64,000 nt of DNA from contig NZ_JACZCQ010000009.1 in assembly GCF_014904705.1 (NCBI RefSeq), positions 1 to 64,000 of the forward strand, written 5' to 3'. The translations under genes were made by a program, and so were the position numbers. Positions 41,701 to 48,429 of this stretch are shown here, in pieces (positions within the stretch are counted from its first letter, which is position 1; every line of letters starts with the position of its first letter). The notes under the pieces are model-generated. The model made no database searches. It was not told the origin of the DNA and saw only the letters and a program-made list of their open reading frames with translations. The DNA comes from Nisaea sediminum (GTDB lineage: Bacteria; Pseudomonadota; Alphaproteobacteria; Thalassobaculales; Thalassobaculaceae).

Positions 41701-44700
41701 GGCGCCGCCGTCGATGGTATCGGCCCCGGCGCTGCCGGTGACGGTTTGCGCGCCGGCGGAACCGGTCACCACGAACTTGTCGTTGCCGGTATCGGTCGCA
41801 GTCAGAGTCTTGCCGGAGGCGGTCGAGGCTGCAAGCGTGATGGTCTCGGAGCCACCGCTGGCCGTCGCAATGGCCTCGATATTCGCGAGATTGCTGTTCG
41901 AGATCGTCCCGGTGGTGGTCAGCGTGATCGTGTTGGTGCCGGCGGCGGTGATCGTGCCGGTGAAGCCGTTCAGCTGCGCTACTGTCATCGTCGCGGAGCC
42001 GTTATTCGCCAGCGTCAGATCCTCGATCGCTGAGATCGTGGCGCCGGAGATGTTCGCGCCGTTGCTGATCGACAGGATGTCGTTGACGGTGCCTTCGCCG
42101 GTCAGCGTGCCCGTGAGGGTCAGTCCCCCGGCGTCGAATGTGACGGCATCGCTGTCGGAGGTCGCGCTGACGCTGTGCCCGGCATTTGTAATGGTAACGG
42201 TCCGGGAACTGCCCGTGCTGTCGCCGACGACATAGTTCTCGATCGCGCTGACGGTGGAGACATTGCCGTCGCCGGAGAGCGTGACGGTCTCGGTCCCGCC
42301 CGCATTGATCGTGCCGCCGGCGAAGGTGTTCAGCTGCGACACGGTCATCGTGACCGAGGCGTTGCCCGCCAGGGTCAGGTTCTCGACCCCGGAGATGTTG
42401 GCGCCGGAGATGTTGCTCCCGGTCGTCATCTGGATCACGTCGGTGCCGGCGCCACCCGAGAGCGTCCCGGTATAGGTCAGGCCCTGGAAGGTGAAGGTGT
42501 CGTTTCCGGTCGAGCCGGTGATTTCCTGCGCGCCGCCGGTGATCGTGGTCGCGTTGGCCACCCCGAGAATGTATTTCTCGACCGCTGCCGCCGTCTGGAA
42601 GCCGTTTGTGGCGTCCGAAATCGTGATGATGTCGGCGCCCGGCGCGGTGACCGAGGAGAACGCGTCGTGCTGCGTCTCCTTCATGGTCACCGATGCGCCG
42701 CCGGAGAGCGTCAGGTTCTCGAAACCGGAGACCGTGGCGCCGGATATGTTCGCGCCGCTGCTGAGCTGCAGGACGTCGCCGGTACCGTCTCCGCCGTTCA
42801 GCGTTCCCGTCGCGGTCAGCGAGCCGGCATTGAGCGTGTCGTTGCCGGTGCCGCCGGTATAGTTCTGCGTGGCGGCGCCGAGGGTGAAGGTTCCGGTGTA
42901 GCTCGTGCCGACGAGGTAGCCGGTAATGTCGGCGTCGCCGGTGACCGCGATGTTTCCCGAGTCCAGCTTGATGTTCGAGCCCGCAACGCCGTCGATGGTG
43001 CCGAAGGCATTGTGCTGCGCCGCGGTCATCAGGACTTCGGGGCCGCTGCCGACCGTCACCTTGACGATGTTGTTGAGCGTCGCCTGGGTGATGCTCGAAT
43101 ACTCGTTCATCGTCAGCTGGCCGCCGAGGCCGCCGTCGGTGATCGTGCCGGTGTAGTTGAGATTGTTGTTGAGCGTATATCGGTTGATGTCGTTGGCGCT
43201 GGTGGTGGTGATGTTGACGGCGGCATGGTTGATGTTGACACCGCGGTCATCGAGGTTCGTGTCGTCGCCGATCGAATAGTTCTCGATGTTAGCCTTGGTC
43301 GTGACGGCGCCGTTGCCGGAGATGTTTATCGTCTGAGTGCCGGTGGCCGACGCGCTGGTGAAACCGGCGTGTTGGGTGGCGGTCATTTTGATCGTGGCGC
43401 CGTCCGCGATCGACAGGACCTCGAAATTGCTGAGTGCGGCGCCGGTGAAATCGTCGCCGGTGTCTGCGACCAGCGTATCGGAACCGCCGGTTCCGCCGTT
43501 GAGCGTGCCGGTCAGGATGTCGATCGAGCCGCTTGAGCCGACGCTCTGGTTGTCGCCGGCGCTTCCGGTGACATTTTGTCCGACCGCGCTCAGGGTGAAG
43601 GTGAAGGCGCCGTTCAGATTGTAAGTCTCGATATCCGCGTCGCCGGTGACAACGCCGCCGCTGTCAGCAGCCGAGAGCGTGATCGTGTTCGTCCCGGTGC
43701 CGTTGATGGTGGTGAAGCCGTCGTGCTGGCTTTCCTTCATCGTCACCGAGCCGGCGCCGACTTCGAGCGTCTCGAAATTGGAGATCGTGGCGCCGGCGAT
43801 ATTGTCGCCGTCGTCGAGGATCAGCACGTCGGTCTGCCCGGCGCCGCCGTTCAGTGTCCCGGTCAGATTGTCGACAGAACTCGTCGACTGCACCGTCTGG
43901 CTGGCGCCATCGTTACCCGTGACATTCTGCGCGACCGTGCCGATCGTGAAGGTGAAGGCATCGTTCAGGACATAGGACTCGATGTCCGTATCGCCGGTGA
44001 TGTTGCTGTCGCCGCCGGCCGACGCGAGGGTGATCGTGTTCGTGCCGGTGCCATTGATACCGGAGCTGAACGCATCGTGCTGCGCCCCGGTCATGGTGGC
44101 GCTGACGCCGTCGTTCAGCGTCAGGATCTCGAAATTCGAGAGTGTGAAACCTGACGTGGCCAAGTTGGTTCCGGTTTGCGCCAGAACCAGGGTGTCCGTA
44201 TCGGCGCCGCCATCCGCCGTCGCCCCGGTCGAAGTGTTGACATGAGCTGCCTCGGCGATCGTCAGGGTCTGGTTGCCGGCCCCGAACACGACACTCGATG
44301 GGGTGAGATTGGTGGTCCCCCCCGCCGTGCTGAAATCGGCGGCAGTGGTGGTCGCGGAGTTGACCAGGGTGAATGTGATTTCGTCCAGGCCGACGAAGTA
44401 GTTACCGCCATTGGAGTAGGATATCTGGAACGACGAAATCGCATCCCAGCCCGACGGCGTGCGATCGGAATGGAAGTCGGAAATAGAGGTCTCGGCGATG
44501 ACTTCGTTCGTGGCCGCCGTGTTCGGGTCGATGACGTAATTGCCGCCGGTTGCCGTAGGGGCTGCCGCTTCCCAATAGGAGAGAGCGGTGACGTTCAGAG
44601 GCGCTGCCGTATTGGTGCCTTCGAAGGTGAACGAGACGGTTACGGTGCCACTGACCACGCTTCCGCTGTCGGCGAAAACTCCGGATACGCCGCCAGTGCT

Positions 44701-45303
44701 ACTGGTTTTGAAGGTTCCGCCGTCGGACCTGGTGATCGTAAGCGTGACCCCGTCCACCGTTTGTTTCAGAGCGGTCGAGTTGTTACCGGAAATATTGCTC
44801 TCGAAATCGAATTTCGAAAGCCGATGCGGATAGCTTCGGAGCGCTCGGTCCCCCAACAGTGCCGAAAGCATCGGAAGGGAGGCCCATCCTGCGTCGCCGC
44901 CGACGTCGGTTTCAGCCGCCGATACGGATGCGCCAAGTGCTCGTTCAAGGGTTTCGACGAACGCATCTCCCGCGCTGCCTGCGCCGGTGGAACAGGACGC
45001 CAGAACGATCTCTGCGTCCGGCGCTAACGCCGCCTTGATTTTGTCCAGGGTACGGGTGTGCTGGAGCAGCGCTTCAGTGTCGACCCGCTTGCCGCTCAGA
45101 ATGATCGAACCCGGTTCGCCGTGGGCGAGCAGGACGAGCCGTTCGATATCTCGCAGGCCCTGGAGGCGGGATGCAATTTCTAGGAGTGGGGTGCCGGAAT
45201 TCGAGAGGGTGTGCGCAAGGGTTGTTCCGGTCAACCCTGACAGCAAGATGTCTGAGTTAAACACGTCATGGTCAGTGAATACAACTGTATTCAGTGATGG
45301 CAT
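38743..45303 (-). CDS. Giant DUF4347 / beta-repeat / RTX exoprotein
   Basis: 2186 residues. An N-terminal DUF4347 domain (about 7-165) has ERLVLLAHGEPGS and EIVLASCSTGAG. Next comes a beta domain (170-320), then nine imperfect copies of a unit anchored by M-T-x-x-Q-H-D-A-F and often containing D-I-E-T-Y-N-L-N-G-A-F-T-F-T (about 400-1530). Short RTX blocks interrupt near 1190-1225 and 1600-1710, and a long C-terminal RTX array (about 1960-2125) carries YGNQGAD-type units. No signal peptide, which fits type I secretion as a surface or released adhesin. No strong ribosome site precedes the ATG. Acidic and almost cysteine-free except in DUF4347. Confidence 0.88.
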   Translation of the reverse strand: MPSLNTVVFTDHDVFNSDILLSGLTGTTLAHTLSNSGTPLLEIASRLQGLRDIERLVLLAHGEPGSIILSGKRVDTEALLQHTRTLDKIKAALAPDAEIVLASCSTGAGSAGDAFVETLERALGASVSAAETDVGGDAGWASLPMLSALLGDRALRSYPHRLSKFDFESNISGNNSTALKQTVDGVTLTITRSDGGTFKTSSTGGVSGVFADSGSVVSGTVTVSFTFEGTNTAAPLNVTALSYWEAAAPTATGGNYVIDPNTAATNEVIAETSISDFHSDRTPSGWDAISSFQISYSNGGNYFVGLDEITFTLVNSATTTAADFSTAGGTTNLTPSSVVFGAGNQTLTIAEAAHVNTSTGATADGGADTDTLVLAQTGTNLATSGFTLSNFEILTLNDGVSATMTGAQHDAFSSGINGTGTNTITLASAGGDSNITGDTDIESYVLNDAFTFTIGTVAQNVTGNDGASQTVQSTSSVDNLTGTLNGGAGQTDVLILDDGDNIAGATISNFETLEVGAGSVTMKESQHDGFTTINGTGTNTITLSAADSGGVVTGDADIETYNLNGAFTFTLSAVGQNVTGSAGDNQSVGSSGSIDILTGTLNGGTGGSDTLVADTGDDFTGAALSNFEVLSIADGATIKMTATQHAGFTSASATGTQTINISGNGAVTTKANIENYSIGDDTNLDDRGVNINHAAVNITTTSANDINRYTLNNNLNYTGTITDGGLGGQLTMNEYSSITQATLNNIVKVTVGSGPEVLMTAAQHNAFGTIDGVAGSNIKLDSGNIAVTGDADITGYLVGTSYTGTFTLGAATQNYTGGTGNDTLNAGSLTATGTLNGGDGTGDVLQLSSGANISGATVSGFENLTLSGGASVTMKETQHDAFSSVTAPGADIITISDATNGFQTAAAVEKYILGVANATTITGGAQEITGSTGNDTFTFQGLTYTGTLSGGAGTDVIQMTTGSNISGANISGVENLTLAGNASVTMTVSQLNTFAGGTINAGGTETVTLSGDGNVSTVSAIENYVVGDSTGSSRTVTITNAGHSVSATSDSDAVTFDAGGLTLTGTLTGEGTVNDILSISNGANISGATISAIEDLTLANNGSATMTVAQLNGFTGTITAAGTNTITLTTTGTISNSNLANIEAIATASGGSETITLAASTASGKTLTATDTGNDKFVVTGSAGAQTVTGSAGADTIDGGAGADTLGGGAGVDSLTGGADTDQFTGSASDLNGDTITDLAAGETILLTGVTGLSTANVRFNGSTLEIDTDATTFAAPEVTINTSTDLSSTLIASTVGDSGGNTLITLGSSSVSVTSTAAGFNTTTGTNTTPASALGSTSDTLTIASATHTTGSTADGGTGTDTLVLSADGTDLTQLTTLTGFETLTLGNNVGATMSESQHDAFTTINGGTGTETITLSSANGDGNVTGDADIETYNLNGAFTFTLGAAGQNVTGDAASSQTVKSSASIDTLTGTLNGGTGQSDTLVLDTGDNISGATVSGFENLTLDSGASVTMTAAQLNGFTGTVTAAGTETVTLTSGGSVTGANLSAIETLATASGGSETITMTAAQAAGTTLTATDAASDHFVVTGSAGAQNITGSAGADTIDGGDGADTISGGLGSDLISGGAGGDSLLGQDGVDSLFGFSGDDYIDGGAGSDHLAGGDGGDTLSGGDGADTISGDAGNDSIVGGAGQDVLIGGTGDDTFSGSASEFNADTISGIAAGDQIVISNADLSTLSGTTLGTSIELGGGSILNIADSPSNLTITATVTGGNSTLTFAAPASNNGGGGGNGSSGPVVVTDNPSDTSTGGARTITNNGSTSGSAAIVQNTGNNGNVVTATLPPSVSISSSGPSTAQTAESAQTTLVSAIQARNSTSEAPLTGGARTFLNNLGATTTLDVRTVIPTTTSSTTSDPIVITGTSNAGQSEAFVIDMRSMPSGSTLQLDNIEFASVMGQSTITGGAGQNYVTADDASQFISLGAEDDTLAGGGGADTVGSGFGEDIVYGNQGADSVFGGGGMDTVYGGQDGDTVLGDNDNDWVYGNKGDDTLLGGNGDDRLFGGQDNDIVYGNTGNDSISGNLGNDTLYGGQGNDLVSGGAGADIIVGNKGDDTLSGGEGADTFIFEFGGGNDQVADFQAGTDTLALQNGLGITGGVETNGSTTVTFSDGGTVTVIGVSKTDLAAATGWDLG
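38930..39420 (-). repeat. C-terminal RTX calcium-binding array
   Basis: About 17 nonapeptide units (G-G-x-G-x-D and Y-G-N-x-G-x-D forms) at the 3' end of the giant exoprotein gene. They are followed by a roughly 55-residue beta-rich tail typical of type I secretion signals. Confidence 0.88.
40690..44120 (-). repeat. Nine-copy protein repeat, M-T-x-x-Q-H/L-D/N-x-F unit
   Basis: Nine imperfect copies, spaced roughly 70-190 residues, of a beta-strand unit with anchor A-S-V-T-M-T-x-x-Q-H-D-A-F, then G-T-x-T-I-T-L, with D-T-L-V-L-D-T-G-D-N-I-S-G-A and F-E-N-L-T-L before the next anchor. Three late copies use Q-L-N-G-F. Copies differ enough to exclude very recent amplification. Confidence 0.8.
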
Positions 45304-45729
45304 CGTCTTACTAAACCCGGATGACGGTCTGTTCGCTGCCGCGAGGATGACTCTCAGGCGAACTTGTATTGCTCAATGTACTGCTCAATCTAAAAGTTGG
45401 CCAGCAAATTGATAAATAGGCAAATTTTTTTAATTTCAAAAACTGCCATGCCGTTTTCGATGTGGTGCCAAGGCCTTTCCATTTGAAAGAGTTTATGGAG
45501 AAACAGTTACCAACATGAAACTTATGGCTAATTAACAAGCGATCTTCGGAAAGTTACTGTCACAACTCGACACAATTCTAAGTAGATTTCAGAGCTACGC
45601 GAACGTTGTGCGAAATGCGCGTAAAAGTTTATGGATGGGTCGGGGTGCCTTGTCGTGTGCGCGGGGCGGCGGTCCAACGGTCGATGGACGCGGCGGCCCC
45701 GCGCGGTTCATGTGCCGGATACGCGGACG
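45304..45729. other. AT-rich gene-free region upstream of the giant exoprotein gene
   Basis: About 425 bases. The part at 45395-45620 is far more AT-rich than the surrounding genes and is the likely promoter region of the giant gene. The rest carries the terminator of the tail-collar gene. No credible coding sequence or RNA gene was seen. Confidence 0.5.
45659..45704 (-). terminator. Large stem-loop after the tail-collar genes
   Basis: Outer arms GCGCGGGGC / GCCCCGCGC enclose an inner stem GTCCA / TGGAC. It lies 26 bases beyond the stop of the second tail-collar gene on the minus strand. No clear T tract. Confidence 0.6.
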
Positions 45730-46443
45730 TCATTCCCGCGGGGGGTAGATGCCCTCGTTGACCATGCAGTAGGTCAGCGCCATCACCGGGCCTTCGATGG
45801 CAAAGGGGCGGGACTGGCCGGCATTGCCGACCGTGACCTCCCCGCCGCCCGGGGTGCCGCCGGTGATCGTGAGGCCGTTGAGCTCGACAAGCTCGGCACC
45901 GAGGCCGCCGGCTCCGAACAGTGGCGCCCCGCCGCCACCCGAGACAAAGTCTCCGACTTCCGGCGTGTCCGAGCCGGCGCGGGCGCTATAGGCTTCGAGA
46001 ATGCCAGCAATCGGCGTTCCGCCCGACGCCTCGAAAATCGCGGCATGATTATGGGTCGGCATCTCGGCACGGGTCAGGGTGTGGATCTCCGCGCCGCGCC
46101 ACTGGCCACGCTCGATCGGCGTCAGGCCCGGCCCGGCGCCCACGCCGACCACCGAGCGGCCGCGCATGTCGGGAAGCTTAAAGGTGGTGCGGCAGTCGCC
46201 GCCCCAGGCGCAGCCGATCAGGGAGAAAAGGACGTCATTCTGTGCAATTGCCAGCATCTGGCCGGAAAGCGGCAAATAACCGCGCGGGCAGAATTTCGCG
46301 GCTGTGGTGCAGACGGATCCGATATAGACCGAATCCGGCGGCCCGCAATCGGCCTTGGCGCCGGTGACTGGCAGCAGGGAGGCGGCCGCGGCGAGCGCCA
46401 TGAACAGACGCGCTGAGGCGCGCCGGAAGAATGTGACGGGCAT
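45730..46443 (-). CDS. Exported tail-collar domain protein, copy 2
   Basis: 237 residues: a signal peptide (about 1-31, ending GAKA), then CGPPDSVYIGSVCTTAAKFCPRGYLP, the collar core LFSLIGCAWGGDCRTTFKLPDMRGRSVVGVGAG and a C-terminal VMALTYCMVNEGIYPPRE. The collar fold is that of phage short-tail fibre collars and microcystin-dependent proteins; here it is fused to an export signal and carries several cysteines, which suits periplasmic or surface disulfides. The copy at 46484 is clearly paralogous along the full length. No phage genes accompany it. Ribosome site AGAGGAG. Confidence 0.87.
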   Translation of the reverse strand: MPVTFFRRASARLFMALAAAASLLPVTGAKADCGPPDSVYIGSVCTTAAKFCPRGYLPLSGQMLAIAQNDVLFSLIGCAWGGDCRTTFKLPDMRGRSVVGVGAGPGLTPIERGQWRGAEIHTLTRAEMPTHNHAAIFEASGGTPIAGILEAYSARAGSDTPEVGDFVSGGGGAPLFGAGGLGAELVELNGLTITGGTPGGGEVTVGNAGQSRPFAIEGPVMALTYCMVNEGIYPPRE

Positions 46444-46483
46444 GGGTTGCTCCTCTTTTGCTTGTGTGGCTCACGGGGGAAAG

Positions 46484-47197
46484 TCAGTCGCGCGGCGGAT
46501 AGATGCCGCTCCACGCGATGCAGTAGGTGAGCGCCATGACCGGTCCCTGAATATTGAAAGGCCGGGACTGGCCGGCATTGCCGATCGCCACGGTACCGCC
46601 GCCGGGGGTCCCGCCGAAGATCGTGAGGCCGTCCAGCTCGACGAGCTGGGCGCCGAGGCCTCCGGTGCCGAAGATTGGTGTTCCTCCGCCGCCGGAGAGG
46701 AAATCCCCGACTGTTGGCGTGTCCGAACCCGCCCGCGCGCTGTAGGCTTCCAGTTTGCCGGTTGGCGGCGTGCCGCCCGAGGGCGTGAAGGCTGCAGCGT
46801 GGTTGTGCGTCGGGAGTTGCGACAAGGTCATGGTGTGCGTTTCCGCGCCGCGCCATTGGCCGAGTTCTATCGGCGTCAGGCCCGGCCCCGCACCGGTGCC
46901 GATTGCCGCGCGGCCGCGCATGTCCGGGAGCTTGAAAGTGGTCCGGCAATCTCCGCCCCATTCGCACCCCAGCAAGGAGAAGAGGGCCTGGTGTTGCTCG
47001 ATCGGCAGGAGCTGGCCGGACGCCTCGAAGTAGCCGCGCGGGCAGAAATTGGCGGCTGTGGTGCAGACCGACCCGATATAGACCGAGTCCCCCGGCCCGC
47101 AGCCTGCCTCGGCGTCCGGTGTAGCCAGGACAAAGGTGACGGCCGCAGCGGCGACCGTCGCGCGGGACAGAATGCGCGTCAGTTTAGTAATGGACAT
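46484..47197 (-). CDS. Exported tail-collar domain protein, copy 1
   Basis: 237 residues, the same length as its downstream neighbour, with a signal peptide (1-31, ending PDAEA), CGPGDSVYIGSVCTTAANFCPRGYFE, LFSLLGCEWGGDCRTTFKLPDMRGRAAIGTGAG and VMALTYCIAWSGIYPPRD. The two copies diverge mostly in the signal peptide and the variable segment between residues 110 and 130. The intervening 40 bases hold only a ribosome site, so the two are co-transcribed. Function unknown; a secreted collar-type beta structure is all that can be said. Confidence 0.87.
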   Translation of the reverse strand: MSITKLTRILSRATVAAAAVTFVLATPDAEAGCGPGDSVYIGSVCTTAANFCPRGYFEASGQLLPIEQHQALFSLLGCEWGGDCRTTFKLPDMRGRAAIGTGAGPGLTPIELGQWRGAETHTMTLSQLPTHNHAAAFTPSGGTPPTGKLEAYSARAGSDTPTVGDFLSGGGGTPIFGTGGLGAQLVELDGLTIFGGTPGGGTVAIGNAGQSRPFNIQGPVMALTYCIAWSGIYPPRD

Positions 47198-47449
47198 GAT
47201 TCGCTCCCATTGTGGTTGGTTTTGGTGGGTAGCGACTCATAGCAGAAAAATTTGAAACTATTTCGGCCAAAAGGTGAGATTTTTCGAAAGACCGTCGGTG
47301 CCTGGCGGGCGTTCGGTTACAGAACCTGTGCGGCCCAAGAGTCACGGGCACCCGGACGTCAGGAAGAGCGCCGCCCATCTGGCTGCTGAAGGTCCGGCCG
47401 AACTAGTAATGTGCCGTGCAAGGCGCGCGGCCGTACGCAGGCTCCCCAG

Positions 47450-48220
47450 TCAGAGGCTTTTCAGGAACGCGGTTACTGTCTGGTTGACCGTTTCGGAATC
47501 TTCCCAGGCGGGAAATCCGCCCGCGCCCTCGATCCGTGCGGTCTCGCAGGCCGGGACCAGTCCGGCGATCTCGGCACTCATGCTCAGGAAATCCTCGTGG
47601 TCGAGGCTGCCGTTATAGATCAGAACCGGAATTGCGATCCGGGCGAGCGCGGGGCCGAAATCCCCGAGCGCGATCGGAGTTGTCGTGTCCGTCCAGGGGC
47701 GGCCCTTGAACTCCTCGACGATCCGACGCTGTTCTACGGCGCGACGGCGTTCCGGATCGGCATGCATGGTCTCGAACCAGCAGCTCTCCTCCCACCAGAC
47801 GCGGCGCGCCTCCTCCATGCCGGCCTCCGCCGCGATGCGCCGCACCCGGGCGATCGTCTCGTTCGCCACGTCGGGATTGCGGCCCGGAATGACCGGAGCT
47901 TCCAGCACGAGCGCGTCGATCAGTCCGGGCGGTTCCGTCGCCGCAAGGTAGAGGCCGACGGCGGCACCCGTGTGCGTGCCCCAGAACCGGGCATGCGCGA
48001 CGCCGTGCGCGCGCATTTGCCCGAGGATATGGTTCGAGAACTCGACATGTCCGAAGGGGCCGGACGCGTCCGATGCGGCGCCATGGCCGAGCAGGTCGAG
48101 CGCGAGGATCCGGTGGGTGTTCGAAAAGGCTTCCGCCTGCCGGTCGAAGATGCGCCGGTCCTGCGACATGCCGTGCACCATGACCAGCCAGGGGAGGCTG
48201 TCGCTCCCGGAGCCGTTCAC
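47450..48220 (-). CDS. Alpha/beta-hydrolase-fold protein with altered nucleophile elbow
   Basis: 256 residues of alpha/beta-hydrolase fold: oxyanion strand WLVMVHGMSQDRRIFDRQ, the substrate-side LALDLLGHGAAS, and the late acid/His strands IPVLIYNGSLDHEDFL. The nucleophile elbow reads FWGTHTGAAVGL, so the usual G-x-S-x-G is G-T-H-T-G with His in place of Ser, and the expected final His is also not evident. It may be non-hydrolytic. The GTG start overlaps the DUF2783 gene stop by four bases (GTGA), making it the last gene of the homogentisate operon. Confidence 0.83.
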   Translation of the reverse strand: MNGSGSDSLPWLVMVHGMSQDRRIFDRQAEAFSNTHRILALDLLGHGAASDASGPFGHVEFSNHILGQMRAHGVAHARFWGTHTGAAVGLYLAATEPPGLIDALVLEAPVIPGRNPDVANETIARVRRIAAEAGMEEARRVWWEESCWFETMHADPERRRAVEQRRIVEEFKGRPWTDTTTPIALGDFGPALARIAIPVLIYNGSLDHEDFLSMSAEIAGLVPACETARIEGAGGFPAWEDSETVNQTVTAFLKSL

Positions 48221-48429
48221 GACGCGGCCTGCCGCCGGTCGAGGTCGCGGGCCGCTGCGAGGGCCTCGCTCAGTTTATCCCGCTCGCCGATCTGGTTCGC
48301 CAGCAGCAGGATAAGGCGGGCGTTGAGGGCGTCGCTCTCGGCCTTGGTCAGCCCTTCATGGGCGGCCAGCAGTTCGGCATAGAATCCGTCGGGGTCCTGC
48401 AGATTGGGTGCGGTTTTCAACTCGCTCAT
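48217..48429 (-). CDS. DUF2783 small protein, possible monooxygenase coupling protein
   Basis: 70 residues, mostly helical: LQDPDGFYAELLAAHEGLT and ALNARLILLLANQIGE are the conserved DUF2783 stretches. Both ends overlap neighbours by four bases (ATGA with the FAD monooxygenase, GTGA with the hydrolase), implying strict stoichiometric co-translation. Its size and position match MhaB, the small coupling protein that the flavoprotein MhaA needs for 3-hydroxyphenylacetate 6-hydroxylation, as recalled from work on Pseudomonas putida U. The match to MhaB itself is inferred, not aligned. Confidence 0.8.
   Translation of the reverse strand: MSELKTAPNLQDPDGFYAELLAAHEGLTKAESDALNARLILLLANQIGERDKLSEALAAARDLDRRQAAS

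Noticed and set aside
38743..45303. Periodic DNA in the RTX genes as a possible CRISPR or satellite array
   Set aside because: Periodicity follows codons and encodes calcium nonapeptides and beta units; no constant repeat with unique spacers exists.
45311..45538. A 75-codon minus-strand frame in the AT-rich gap
   Set aside because: TTG start, no ribosome site, overlaps the start of the giant gene and has no conserved features.
45730..47197. The tail-collar pair as part of a prophage
   Set aside because: Both have signal peptides and no capsid, tail, integrase or lysis genes occur nearby.
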